Positions 31,041-43,377 of a DNA stretch of 64,000 nucleotides are shown piece by piece. The stretch lies in contig OY757907.1 of assembly GCA_963585895.1 (NCBI GenBank), positions 107,029,512 through 107,093,511 of the forward strand. The letters run 5' to 3'. Source of the DNA: Sepioteuthis lessoniana. Taxonomy: Eukaryota > Mollusca > Cephalopoda > Myopsida > Loliginidae. Numbering within the stretch: position 1 is the stretch's first letter; each line of letters begins with the position of its first letter. The notes beneath the pieces are model-generated. The model made no database searches. It was not told the origin of the DNA and was given only the letters and a program-made list of their open reading frames with translations. A program made the position numbers and the translations under genes.

Positions 31041-31660
31041 TAGTTTTAGAATTTTGATTTATAAATAGAAGGAAATGATGATTAAATATTTTTTTCTGAA
31101 TATCTAATATTGATTACCAACTTAGATCTTTAAGGATTATATTCATCTTTTTAATTGTGACATTATTTAAGGCATTATAAAGATAAGTGATTTTTGCCTT
31201 GTCGTTAGAAAAAGATGTTCTGTTGGAAGTTTATGAAAAAAAAAAGATGTGCTGTTTTTGAAGAACTGTAAATGAACACACAATATTTCATAACCACTTA
31301 TTAATTTTTGACTACCATTTTTTTTTCATCTGAGCTTGTACTTGCTTTTCATTGGAGCTTAGAGGAGGTTGACAGTGTGTGATGGTAAGCAAACACTGTA
31401 AATAATAAAGGATAAGGAAATTATCTTGTATTAGGTCTAATCCATGCTGTTTGTTTGTTTCTCCAAGTCAATGACCATGAAAAGCAACTAAAAATTAAGA
31501 TAAAATAGTAATGAAAATATAAATAACTCCATTCTCCCCAGAACAAGTGCCTAATCAACAGATGGAGTTAAATTTCATACTCAGGACACTTTTTTTTTTT
31601 TTTTTTTTGAGGTCTTAAATCTCAAGAACGGATTCAGTTTGCATATTCTAAGCCTCAGTA
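31041..31660. other. No gene seen
   Basis: AT-rich with a 19-bp poly(T) near 31591-31609, which may be the tail of the following antisense element. Confidence 0.5.
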
Positions 31661-31925
31661 TGACTTTTGAGTATGATATTTGTCTCTGCCTCCCAACAGA
31701 CAGGACTCGACACAAGGTCAATGACCGGAAGGCCGATTATAGCAGGGATTTAGGAGAGGGGAAGGTCGGGCAGGAGCCAAGACTGGAACCCTGCTGGTCT
31801 ATGCTGCTCATTGACTCACAAAGTGCAATGTGAGTCTAATGAGCCAAGCTATTTCTTGGACCCAAATATGGGTCTTAGCTTAAACTAGACTGCAAGGTCT
31901 AGTGCTATACATAGGGGACAATGTT
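31660..31925 (-). mobile_element. Candidate tRNA-derived SINE, single copy
   Basis: A GC-richer block. The minus strand carries A-box-like TGGCTCATTAG and B-box-like GGGTTCCAGTC, a body with CCTTCCGGTCATTGACC, and the poly(T) at 31591-31609 sits where a poly(A) tail would be. No second copy in the window. Confidence 0.4.
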
Positions 31926-32267
31926 GCAGCTCGCCCACCCATATACTTTTAATTATTTTGCTTAAAGTAAAAAGTTTAATTGATCAAATGAAGTAAGTTA
32001 TTGCTCTAATTTGAAACATTAAAAAAGTTAAATGATGATTGTAACTCTGGAAAAAGCAAAAACATAAATCAACAACGAAAAGAAAAATGCATTTTGGTGG
32101 GAAAAATTAACTAGAATGAACGGGGGGGGGCTCATCCTATCTGCTTACTTTAATTATTGGGGTTTTTCATGTTTTATGAATTTATCCTTTTAAAACTCTA
32201 GAACATACCATTGCAGACCCTTACAAGTTAAAGAAATAAGATAAGATTGATTTACGCCAAGAAATAG
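31926..32267. other. No gene seen
   Basis: AT-rich; a G-run at 32122-32130. Confidence 0.5.
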
Positions 32268-32830
32268 CTGGCCTCTTTGCTAGGGATGGAGAATACATTG
32301 ACTGCACCACTGCAGAAGGTTAAGGTGTGCCACCCAACAACAATTGTCCTGGGTATGACACCAACCTGCATCTAATGTTGAGGTTCCAGTTCATGCTTTG
32401 GAGAATGTGAAGTACCTCTTCTTGGACATTACTTCCAGGTTCACTGACCTGAACTGGCAGTACCTATTAGGGTTCCATCTATTGGTCAAATAGAACTGTT
32501 CAGTCATTTACTAAGGATTATCATTATTTGTTATTTGCATGCAAATTATTTATATTACATAGGAATACTTGATAAGTCGGATTACTAAAGTTAATTAGCA
32601 ATATTTGAATTCATTTAACTGTGTGCAAAAAATGATTAATATTGAATAGAATTATTAGTATTCGATAGGAATACTAGAAACCATTTAACTCTGTGTAAAC
32701 AAATGAACTCAAACTACTTGTTTAAAAATAAATTTACCTACAAACTATTTGCTCACAAATCATATATAAACAGGATTTGGGATTAAATGACCCACTAGGA
32801 TTGATAAGCCATAAAACACCAACCAACCTA
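32268..32830 (+). mobile_element. SINE-like family B
   Basis: Full: 'tagggatggagaatacattg', 'tgttgaggttccagttc', 'tctattggtcaaatagaact', expanded interior with 'tttaactgtgtgcaaa' units, tail 'ggatttgggattaaatgacc' to 'cataaaacaccaaccaac'. Confidence 0.88.
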
Positions 32831-33129
32831 ACCCTAAAAGAAATATTGCATTCTCTCAAATGCTTATGAAAAAATCTACCTCAACAAAAATTATTTGAGG
32901 ATTGAAAAGGTGGACCTCTCAAGTAGAAAACCTATATAAGTTAGTTTATAAGTTATTTGTTGCCAAAAGAATACTTACTTCAAAAGAAATAATGACACTC
33001 GAGTTGCAGCAATTGTCAACAATTAAGATTTGTCAGTTTTTATCAGCATATCTATCCTTTTTTATCCTTTATTTCATTTTATTCTATTCAGTGGTTTACT
33101 AATTATTTACAGTTTATCTGAAGCAAAAA

Positions 33130-33320
33130 GAATGCACTCCAAAGTCATTAGAAGAATGCACTCCAAGAATTCACTCTAAAGAATGCACTCCAAAGTTATT
33201 AGAAGAATGCACACGAAAGAATGCACTCCAAGAATGCACTCCAAAGTCATTAGAAGAATGCACTCCAAGAACGCACTCCAAAGTTATTAGAAGAATGCAC
33301 TCCAAAGTTAATTAGAAGAG
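33130..33320. repeat. Minisatellite of GAATGCACTCCAA units
   Basis: About 190 bp built from 'gaatgcactccaaagt(t/c)at' plus 'tagaa' and shorter 'gaatgcactccaa' pieces, in a higher-order order of about 57-60 bp. Confidence 0.92.
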
Positions 33321-33790
33321 AAGCAAAATTAGGGTAACAATAAATGCCTATAAACTGGACCTTTGTTTGAGAGAAAGAGAAACAGAGTAAGAAAGAAAAT
33401 TTGGGCCTCTGCCAACTAGAGGACACAAGAAAAAAGTCTCTTCTCATTGTTTCTTACAATTTCATTTAATTCTATTCAAGGATTTTTTAATTATCTATAT
33501 GTATATAAAGAAATATCAAGAGTCATTTTTAATTATTATCTTCTGACTTGGATATGAATATATATATTTAAAAAATTACCATAATTTTCAGGTGACAATC
33601 AAATATCAATTACTTCAGAGAAGATTTTTTCAATCTAACTTAAAATGTCATTAAAAAATGGATCTCAGCAGATATCAAAATGGGTATTATGTAGAAGGAA
33701 AATTAATTCTAACCTTAAATCTTCATGACAGCCGATACTTTATTGGTAATAATTTAAACACGTACATGACATAAATAATCATTTTGACTC
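33321..33790. other. No gene seen
   Basis: AT-rich, no recognised element. Confidence 0.5.
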
Positions 33791-33935
33791 ATCAGTAGCC
33801 CCATTGGGAAAATCGTGGACAAGTAATAAAAGCAAGGAAATACTGTTGGTTTGGTCCCGGGTTCAAATCCCACCAGTGAGTAATTCACTTGCCCAATGCT
33901 TATATATCTAATGTACATCAATCTATCTTAATACT
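33790..33935 (+). mobile_element. Candidate tRNA-like SINE
   Basis: A strong B box GGGTTCAAATCCC (33859-33871) with A-box-like TAGCCCCATTGGG about 60 bp upstream; flanks do not form an acceptor stem. Only copy here. Confidence 0.45.
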
Positions 33936-35400
33936 GACAGTTAAAATCAAGTAGTTGAAAAATAATTATACTTGAACATCTGATAAGACTTGAAGTAGAA
34001 TATTTCTGCCAAATATAAATGGTAATGTGCTATCTCTGCCGAGCCATTTTTCAAAGATAAGATTTTCAGCCTTCATTTCAATATAAGACTCTTTGTCAGT
34101 CTAGTAAACTGAAGTTCATCATTTTTATTTTTATCTGATCAGTAAATAATATCTCTTCTGTCTTTTCTGTGATAATCAACTTGATCTTTACCCCTTCTAG
34201 CTCTCATATTTCAACTGTGTCTCTCTCTTCCTCTGTCTATGGTTGCCCTTCAACTTTGGCCTTGTTTTGAGTTCATCTTCTCCAGACCAATTTTGAGTCA
34301 TAGCCTGTGCTAAGGGACAGAGCAACATGCAGGCTAATTTCACTCAACCTCCACTCCATTAGAAATATGCCTCATCACCAGTGATACTTCTTGCAATTTA
34401 TCAACTGATTTTTTGAAATATTGTACTTACTAAAGGCATATCTTATTTGGTAAGGTTGTATTATATATCATCCAAACACATTGATGTCATTACACATAAT
34501 CAAACATAGAAAAATGTATATAGACAGACAAGTTAGTTTGATTTGAATTTATCAAAAAGAAAATAGACAAATGTTGTATAAAAATAATGAACACATTATA
34601 ACTGTTAGCAAAATATAGGATTATTTTTACACAACATAAAATTTTAAATAAAAAATATATATCTTTATTTAAACCAGTTTATTTGATAATAAATAGCTGT
34701 ACATATCTTTATTGTTATTATCTGATTTTTGAATATCTGTATGTGAGCATAACACATAAAAAAAGCATTAAAATGTTCAAATAGAATAAAGCAATTTCCT
34801 ATCCAATTAGCAATTTAATGATAATAGTGTGAGGTCTGTGTTTGTGCTCGCTCTAGTTATTATAGTCTCTAATGGGCAGTAACTATTGAGTGATAATTAT
34901 AGATGGCACTTGCTTATCTCTTTGAAATTATAATTTAAATTCTATAAGATGTGATATGATATCAAGCTTAATGGCTTATACATGGCTAAATTTCTGAGAT
35001 GAGGGATTGTCATTATTTTAGATAAATGATAAAATCATTGGTTAAGAGATTCTGACTTGAGTCTATCTAGGAGCCATCAGGATTCAGGTTCAGTGGAAAT
35101 AAAAAAAGTAAGATTACAAGAGTGAAATAACTAAGAAGACAAATTAATTGATCTGAGATATTCCAAGACATGGGCAGTGGATTTAGAAGTTTATCACCTG
35201 TGGGTTGAATGAAGGACTTCAGTTCAAACTTCCCTGAAGTTATCCACTTAAAAAAAACAAAATAGATCTGAAGAAGGTCAGAGGGTACAATGTGTGAAAT
35301 GTTGTGATTATAACAAATCAGATAAGGTCAAATGTCAAAGACATGTGAATAATAAGTTTAATGACTGCCAAAACATCTAATCTCTCTCTTCCTCTTTCAT

Positions 35401-35434
<34 letters not shown>

Positions 35435-35440
35435 GTATGT
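33936..35440. other. No gene; (CA)n near the end
   Basis: Long AT-rich stretch. A weak tRNA-like pair ('gggcagtggatttag', 'cagttcaaacttcc') near 35171-35237 is not convincing. (CA)n at 35402-35431 followed by 'tatgtatgtg'. Confidence 0.5.
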
Positions 35441-35445
35441 GTATA

Positions 35446-35700
35446 AGGAGGCACTTGTGGTGTTATGGTTATCCTCATAAGAAATGGATGTCATAACCTG
35501 AGTTGAAAACCTGGACAAGGCTGTTTGCATTTCACATAACACTAATACCTTTGTGGAAGGGTATGAATCCAAGTAGGCTCTTTAACCTTGAAATGGTAAC
35601 TGATCTAGAAGAAAGAAAAAAATTTAATCCTGTTAAAAAAATTGATCTTGTAGCAGATCTTGGTTGTGTGGAGGGGTTGGTAAATACACATATATCTGTG
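35446..35700 (+). mobile_element. SINE family D
   Basis: 'ggcacttgtggtgttatggt', 'gagttgaaaacctggacaag', 'gtttgcatttcacataacac', 'gtggaggggttggtaaatac'. Core partly deleted. Confidence 0.87.
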
Positions 35701-35944
35701 TATACATTATCACCCATATATAATTATACCCCAGCCACTTTTATATAAAAAGTTAATTTTCTTCTAAAGTTACATTAATTATCAAACTCTACAGAACCAA
35801 AACTCACTAACCAAAAATAAAATTTGATAAACATATTAAAGTTTTACTTATTTTTCAACTGTTAAATGTTTATATTTAAAAGATATTTCCACAAATATCA
35901 TATTTGACAAAAATTCTGCTAACTAACAATATGACTGGATGTCT

Positions 35945-36155
35945 TCTGTCAGAAAGGCTTAGAATACACTGACTGTATCTCTTTACTTGAAGCCATATAG
36001 GTATTAGAATTAGATACAAATACTTTTTATCTTGAGTGTAAAAAAAAAAAAATAACAACTCATTGTACATGTAAATGTACAATGAATACAGTTCCTTAAC
36101 CTGTAGACATAGAATAAACTCAGATGGGTTGACAACCACTAAAATTAATCAATGT
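35945..36155 (+). mobile_element. SINE-like family B, large internal deletion, second tail type
   Basis: Head 'ggcttagaatacactgactg' then a jump to 'gaatacagttccttaacctg', 'gacatagaataaactcag' and 'actaaaattaatcaatg'. The GC-rich middle is missing. Confidence 0.7.
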
Positions 36156-36167
36156 ATTAAGATATCA

Positions 36168-36840
36168 TATTGCCCAGTCAGCTGGGGCTGTAGAATACAC
36201 TGACTGCTTCTCTGCAGAGGGGTAAGACCCCCTCTAACGAGTGTCCTGGATATGACACTAAACAATCTGATGGTGAGGTTCCAGCAATGCTGGAGCTTTG
36301 GGGAATGCGGAGTACCCCTTCATTACCATCGCTCCCAAGTCCACTCTGGCCTGGAGTGGTAGCACCTGATAAGGCCCTATCTATGGGTTAAATAGAACTA
36401 ACAGCATTCTTATGCTAAACTGAATAGTTTGAGTAAACTGAATAGCTTGAAATAGAAATGTTTTTGACAATTAAACCGTACTTACATTTAAACTGTGTGC
36501 TCATGCTTAACTGAATTATTTAAAATAGAACTGTTTTTCGACATTAAAATTGTATTTACACTTAACTGAATTGTTACATATAACTTGTTGAATTGTTTGA
36601 AATAAATGTTTTTGACAATTAAACTGTGTACTCATGCTAAACTGAATTGTTTTAAAAAGAACAGATTATTTACATAAAAATGGATTTGGCGTTAAATAAC
36701 CTACAAAGGTTGATATGTCATAAAACCCAACAAACCAAACCAACCGAATTGTTTTAAATAGAACTGATTATTTAGATAAAAATGGATTTGGCGTTAAATA
36801 ACCTACAAAGGTTGATATGCCATAAAACCCAACAAACCAA
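36168..36840 (+). mobile_element. SINE-like family B with duplicated 3' end
   Basis: Complete head 'gcccagtcagctggggctgt' through 'ggcctggagtggtagcacct', expanded interior, then the last 102 bp (from 'gaattgttttaaa' at 36644 to the tail) repeated from 36746. Two full stem-loop tails therefore occur in tandem. Confidence 0.92.
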
Positions 36841-37510
36841 GATATCAAACAGTCTGAGTCAAATCAGGAAAAACAAATTCAAATGCTTATTATATCTATT
36901 ATGTCCGGTTTATGTTGTTTTCTCTATATAAATGTACAGATGTTTATTCAATGGATTTCTATATGCTTGTTAATACAAAGTAAATATGAAAAAAAATAGT
37001 ATTGTAAATGAAAATGTGATGGTTGATAATGTCCTTATTTTCTTTCATTTCATTTTACTATTGATTCATACATTACAAATGCCTTTGAAATGAGGCATCA
37101 ATAGAGTCTGAACCCCTGGCCTGGGGTTTTCTGGGTTCGGTTTGTGAAAATGCTGACTCAGTGTTAGCAGTATAAGAAGAGTTCAATTTACTTTGTAACC
37201 ATCATCTCCCTTTTTATAATTCCCCCATTTACTCAGCAACAGGCAAAGATCCTGGGGTGCTACCCTCTGCACACACTCCACACATGTTGCTTACTTATTT
37301 GATCCTCAAAACTTTCAATCATTAATCATTATATATTATTAATCATCATATAGTCATTATATAAATCATACAATATAAATGAATCATAGCTGATGTGATC
37401 AAATGACCATTTTAGCATAAAGGAAACAGAATACTATTAGAAAATTTGTGACTGATTCCTTTTCAGAGGATGCGACCTGTTACCACCATTTGATGGAATT
37501 TCTCCTAAAT

Positions 37511-37514
<4 letters not shown>
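36841..37514. other. No gene seen
   Basis: AT-rich; a GC-richer bit near 37110-37140 has the small palindrome CCCTGGCCTGGGG. TA-rich from 37320 and (TA)n at 37515-37547. Confidence 0.5.
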
Positions 37515-37547
<33 letters not shown>

Positions 37548-37550
<3 letters not shown>

Positions 37551-38225
37551 GGGTGTAGGATCAAAAATTTTAATCTAAAAAGAATCTATTACAAAAGAGA
37601 TAAAAATCTACATTTTCAGATTGATGTGAACTTGAAAGTGAAATGTAAATTCTGCATCAGAAATGAAAAAGTGCTGATCTCAAAATTGTTTACACTTGGG
37701 TGAGTCAAAAGTTTTGCACTATTTTGGTAATGTGAGGCACAATTTAACAGCTTTGAATGCTTTTGCTGAGGTTGTGAAGGTGGTGAACTACACTTGAGCT
37801 TGTATGATACCTTCTGGATTTGTCTATATGGCCTGAAGTACAGTCCCAGAATCCACGGCATTAGGATGACTTGACATTTCTTGATTGTTGAGTTTCTCAC
37901 AACTGGAGCAAAATTTCTTGAACCATTCAGTTACTGTACTGTGATCAACTGCAACATGACCTTTCACTCAACAAATATTTTTGGCTGCTTCCTTGGCGTT
38001 ATGGTGCTGTTCAAACTTATAAAGCATAAGCCTCCAAATTAGACTGCATTGCACATAAAGGATTATAATCTGACAATATGTAGAAAAATTGATCCCAAGT
38101 CAATAACTGATGTAAGGAAGACTGTATGAATTTTTGAAAGTTTGAAGACAAGGTAATGCAAATCTGTATTGAACAAATGTGAAAATGAATGAAAAACTTC
38201 AAAAAGTCCATTTGTTCTTCCCTAT
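37548..38225 (-). mobile_element. mariner transposon, N-terminal part
   Basis: The minus strand from about 38025 reads LYKFEQHHNAKEAAKNIC, VKGHVAVDHSTVTEWFKKFC and NNQEMSSHPNAVDSGTVLQA, i.e. the mariner-type helix-turn-helix (KAAEAARNIN..FGEG.VNERTVQRWFKKF..). The DDE core is missing. The TA-flanked end at 37548 ('cagagggtgtagga') may be a terminal repeat. Frames broken. Confidence 0.7.
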
Positions 38226-39176
38226 CTGTTCATATCTATCTTTATATACAATACACACACACTCATGCTCACTCATACTCACACAACCAGAAGCAACAAG
38301 TATATAGAAATATTTTTTGTTCAGCTTAAATGACTTGGAGCACATTGAATGTATTTATATGCACATAATTTTTTTTCTCAATGCAGGTATATCTGTACAG
38401 TTGAAATCTTTTTAGGTTGCTATGATGTGTGAAGCATTTGAAACTGTTTTTAATGTTAATTTTGAATCTCTGGCTTGAAAAAAATTTCTTAGATGTATTC
38501 TTGTTATACTAAATTGATATCCAACTCATGAAAATTAATTGTAACAGAAATGTGATTTAATCTGCAAGAATTGTGAAGATAGATGACATTTCTTGCTCAG
38601 AAATTTGGTGGTCTAATGGAAAGATGACAACTTGCCCCAGTAGGAGTAAACGTTGAAGTAGATATGTATAAAAATATCAAAAGGTAAAAAAAGAATTAAT
38701 ATTTTTTACCGTAAAATATGGAAAGAGCCTGTTTTGTTTTTTGTGTTTTTTGTATTTTTTAGCAAGTGATGTAATAATATTTAATAGAAAAGGACCATCT
38801 GTTTAGTCAACTCAGTTCTTATTCTGACTACAGTGATTTTAGGTTGGAATAGATCTTCCATTTGTATGGATAGTTGACAAATTCTTTGTGGGAGGTCTCT
38901 TTATGGTAAAAATATATATCTGGATTAAAACATATCAGTATTTTACAGATACTGCCTTAGAGTTGCAATGTATATAAATTAATGGAATATTCTAAAGGTT
39001 TGTGAATTTGAAAAAGCAGAGGCAATTAAATAGAATGCAAATTTTTGCAGTTACCCTTTGTGAACAATACTGTACTGCTTCATTATCACTAGATGTTGGT
39101 AAGAAATTTCTAGGTTCAATTTTTCCCACGCTTTTGTAACACCTTCTATAGCTATCTTTTCTCTCACTCACTCTCA
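38226..39176. other. No gene seen
   Basis: AT-rich, no recognised element. Confidence 0.5.
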
Positions 39177-39742
39177 CTTGCCAAGTCGGCTGGGACTGTC
39201 GAATACACCAACTGCATCTCTGCAGAGGGGTAAGTCCTCACCCCCAACAAGTGTCCTGGATATGACACTAAACAATCTGATGGTGAGGTTCCAGTGATAC
39301 TGGAGCTTTGGGGAATGTGGAGCACCTCTTCATTGCCATTGCTCCCAGGTCCACTCGGGCCTGGAATGGTAACACCTGATAGGGCCCTGTCTATGGGTTG
39401 AATAGAACTAACTGCATACTTATGCTAAACTGAATTGCTTGAAATGGAACTGTTTTTGACAGTGAAACTGTACTTACACTAAATTGAATTGTTTGATATA
39501 GAAATGTTTTGACATTTAACTGTGTGTAAACAAAATTTGTACTTATACTAAATTGAATTGTTTGAATTAGAACTGTTTGAATAAACTGAATAGCTTGAAA
39601 TTGAAATGTTTTTGACGTATAAACTCTGTACTAATGCTAAACTGAATTGTTTGAAATAGAACTGACTATTTGCATAAAAATGGATTTGACATTAAATAAA
39701 CTACAAAGATTTATATGTCATAAAACCTAACCAACCAACCAA
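39177..39742 (+). mobile_element. SINE-like family B, expanded
   Basis: 'gccaagtcggctgggactgt', 'ctgatggtgaggttccag', 'tgaatagaactaactgcata', four 'aaactgaattg(t/c)ttgaa' units, tail 'ggatttgacattaaataaac'. Confidence 0.92.
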
Positions 39743-40465
39743 CTCTCCCTCTCACATATGCATTAATAATGTAGTTATAGTGTTTGCTATATTTATAAAG
39801 AAAGAGTGCTTAATATTAGTGACAGAGCATATGTTGATCAAAGTTTAAATAGCTTAGACACAGTTAACAGCACTTAGAGACTGACACTTTCTTGCCTATG
39901 CAATCATAGCTGGTGATTGCAAAGGTGAGAAATTGACAGTCACCAAGCACAGTTGACACTATATCTATGCTATCAAAGCTTAAATATGAGTGAGCTGTAC
40001 AGTAGAAAGTCAATTGAATGTGCTCTAACAACTTTCATCATCATATTCCACTTAATATAACAATTATGACAGGCAAAATAACCATGACCGATGATTGCTG
40101 TAACACATACAATTATATACAAACAAACCAACAATTATAGTATATGATATATAAGAAAATTATGCTGAGAAAAAAGTACCTACTGTTGTACCAATTATTG
40201 TGCAATGAATATTGTCTCAGAAAAAAGAGGACAATACAACCCAAGACTAAAGTAAACATTTCTTTAGTGATATTCTTTTTTCTTGAAATATATAGACATT
40301 ATCATATCAATGTTTTTGTTGAATTACATGATCCTTGCATTGACAATTAAATGCATCATTTGAAAATATGTTCAAATAAAAGTTAAATTTGGGAAAATAT
40401 ATAAACTCATGTCTTCCCTTAAATAGAGAAAATATTAAAAACTAAAGCAGTTAAAAAAAGATAAA
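39743..40465. other. No gene seen
   Basis: No recognised element; short frames only. Confidence 0.5.
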
Positions 40466-41030
40466 GTTTTGTTGGTTGGTTCTATGGTTGTTTTGTTTTA
40501 TGGTGTATCAACCCTTTTTGGGTCATTTAATGCCGAATTAAATTTCAAACAATTCTGTTTAGTCTAAGTATAGTTTTTTGTTTACAAACAGTTAAATGTC
40601 AAAAAGGTTCTGTTTATAACAATTCAGATTAGCCTAAGTACACATTTTCAATGTCAAAAACAGTTCTATTTCAAATAATTCAGTTTAGCATAAATACACA
40701 GTTTAGTACTATTTAAAAACAGTTCTATTTCAGACTGTTCAGATTAGTATAAGTACACAGTTTCAATGTCAAAATCAGCTCTATTTCAAACAATTCAGAT
40801 TAGCATAAGTACACTGTTTAGTTCTATTTAACCCATAGATAGGACCCTGTCAAGTGTTACCACTCTGGACCTGAGTGGATCTGGGAGTGATGACAATAAA
40901 GTGGTACTCCACATTCCCAGAACATCACCATCAGATTGTTTAGTGTCACACTCAGGATACTTATTGGGGGAGTCTTACCCCTCTGTGGAGATGCAGTTAG
41001 TGTGTTCTACAGCCCAGCCGACTTGGCCAG
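40466..41030 (-). mobile_element. SINE-like family B, expanded
   Basis: Antisense mirror of the 39.2-kb copy: 'ttggttggttctatggttgt' tail, 'caattctgtttagtctaag' units, 'acttattgggggagtcttac', head 'cagcccagccgacttggcc'. Confidence 0.92.
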
Positions 41031-41691
41031 ATAAAGTTTTGTACTATAATTTCTATCAAATTCAAGAAAGCTAAAAAGAGAGTTTATTGATAACAACATC
41101 CTCCTCAGATATTCTTAATGAATTTGAATTGTAAAAATTAATAAATTAAGAAGATTAACTACACACAGATGACCAAATATGGTATAAAAACTAATAACAC
41201 ACCATTAACAAATAAATTATACCAAACAGAAGATGTCAGCTTATAAAAGTATTAAATCCTTTTCTTTCTAAATCCTATATTTATTTCCTATTTTTAATTT
41301 TGAGTCTGATAAGTTATTTTTTCTTTTTATTTTCATTTGTTTTTATGAATAGGATTGAAGGATATTCATTGAATTTTGTTGTGTTTAATGCACCAGGGGG
41401 AATGTTAAAATCTGCGAATGTGCAGATAAATTTTTAATCATTTTTCAGACAAAAGAAAGAAATCAATTTGTTCAGCTGAGAAACAAATATGTCTGCCAGT
41501 CATTCATTACCATGACAACCATAATATTGTGTGCACAGAGACTCATAAATATTGTTGCATGGACTTTGCAAAGTTCTTTAAACAAAATCTCTTTATTTCT
41601 TAATCTATCTGCATATTGGAATGATTATATATTTCTGTATGTACATTTATATTTATAATATTATATAAGTGTATTTATACTTAAATTATCA

Positions 41692-41696
<5 letters not shown>
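41031..41696. other. No gene seen
   Basis: AT-rich, no recognised element. Confidence 0.5.
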
Positions 41697-41746
<50 letters not shown>

Positions 41747-42038
41747 TTGTGAGTGTGTATGTGTATATACTCACATATAAATAGATACATGGAGTTGTAA
41801 AATTTTATTTGTATATAGACAATTTAGTAAGTTTCAGTTCTGTAGAGTCAGAAATTTATGCTAAGATACATATTTATGGATATATACCTATCGTTTAAAA
41901 CAAGAATGTATATAAAATACTGCAAAAATATAATCCTCTATGCTTTTATATTTTTATATGTGCATGCATATATACAAGTGTGTGTGTGTGTGTGTGTAAA
42001 ATGTAAGTACATATGGTTATAAATATATATATATATGC

Positions 42039-42071
<33 letters not shown>
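41697..42071. repeat. Microsatellite cluster
   Basis: (TA)n at 41697-41740, (GT)n at 41979-41998, (TA)n at 42027-42071, separated by AT-rich spacers. The last abuts the following A SINE. Confidence 0.93.
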
Positions 42072-42073
<2 letters not shown>

Positions 42074-42276
42074 TAATGGGTAGAGTGTTGGCCAATGGTC
42101 CAGGAGACCAGGGTTCAATCCCAGGTTGAGTCATACCAAAGACTCAAAAGATGCTATTTGATACTTCCTTGCTTAACATTCAGCATTATAAGGTATTTAT
42201 TAAAGGTAAAGTGGAACAATCTAGGGAAAGTAGTAGCTGTTGAAAAAGGAGCATTCAGGTCATCCTTGACTACAAC
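42070..42276 (+). mobile_element. SINE family A
   Basis: 'gtctaatgggtagagtgttg', 'gggttcaatcccaggttgag', then a deletion of the 'gtgccctcccctacacctc' segment; end 'catccttgactac'. Confidence 0.9.
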
Positions 42277-42671
42277 TATATATATAAATGTAAGGGCAAT
42301 TATATTAGTCTGTTTTTCAGATGTATCTAAATACATAGTCATGTATGTAAAGTTAAGGGTATAAAGTTGAATATTGTGATTTTGCCGATTTTTCAGGGGG
42401 GCAGCTGACTTGGCATGGTTGGAACTCCACTACTCCACTTTGACAATTCTCTTATTAAATATATATCTATTCATTTATCTATGTGGTATTGCCCGTAAGT
42501 AAATAATTGTATGTATGTATGTATAAAAATGGATCAATACAACAGACTGAGTTATGTATTGAATTTTAATCTGAAATTTTCAATGTTGAATATTCAATCA
42601 TTGCAATTAATATTTACTATTTGTTTAAGTTCATTGATAAGGAATGAGATACAAATTTAGTGATGTATGTT

Positions 42672-42717
<46 letters not shown>
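42277..42717. other. No gene; ends in (TA)n
   Basis: No recognised element; (TA)n at 42675-42717 directly before the mariner end. Confidence 0.5.
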
Positions 42718-42720
<3 letters not shown>

Positions 42721-43258
42721 GTCATTTGATAGATAATGGGAATTTTTTACAAAAAAGCAAAATACTTTTTTCTCAGAATTTTTTTCCATACATATAAACT
42801 CTGCCTTGTTTGGAATTGGTTTATAACAAAAGTTGTTTTAATCTCATGAAAATATTTGTTTTAAGACAATTTAAAATGGTGGTAAAGCAAACAGTGCTAG
42901 AGGCTTAAGCAGAGGTTTCTCATCCAATTTGTTGTGGATGAGAAACGAAAATTTACTGAAGAATTTTAGATGTGTATAGAGAAGCATGTTTTAATAAAAA
43001 AAATCTTTAGAAATGAGTTAAACATGGGATTGCCTCAATGAGACTGAGATGAAGTGGAAGCACAGTGACTCTCAAGTAAAGAAAAGGTTCAGGATGCAGT
43101 GGACAGTAAAGAAGGCCTTACTTGAAAGTCTTCTGGGACAAAAAAAAGGAACCATCATTCATGAATCCCTTCAAAAAATGCATCTGGGAATAGTGCTTCC
43201 TATTGCTGTCTACTTCAGCAAAATTCATCTTATTTATAGAATAGCTCTAGTGTGGGTA
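42718..43258 (+). mobile_element. mariner transposon, internally deleted copy
   Basis: Begins AGGGTCATTTGATAGATAAT, a mariner-type terminal repeat next to a TA. It contains a decayed helix-turn-helix part and then MKWKHSDSQVKKRFRMQWTV and KKGTIIHESLQKMHLG (compare MEWKHSDSPVKKKF and DxKGPIxxxFLxKG of intact mariners). It lacks the first catalytic Asp region and everything after the block preceding the DN(A)P motif. Same junctions as the 676 copy. Confidence 0.78.
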
Positions 43259-43279
43259 TATATATATATATATAATTAT

Positions 43280-43370
43280 AGAATCAGTGATCCAAGTTGA
43301 AGTTTTTGATGAGGTTATTTGCATATTACCTTGATACCCTTGAGAAAGGCATGAATTTGTTTTCCATCAA
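43280..43370 (+). mobile_element. SINE family D fragment
   Basis: 'gaggttatttgcatattacc' and 'acccttgagaaaggcatgaa' match the D centre only. Confidence 0.55.
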
Positions 43371-43377
43371 ATTAATA

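Noticed and set aside
35171-35260. tRNA-derived SINE
   Set aside because: Both boxes are weak and no body or duplication was seen.
37110-37140. Short GC-rich palindrome as a regulatory site
   Set aside because: Too short and isolated to support any function.
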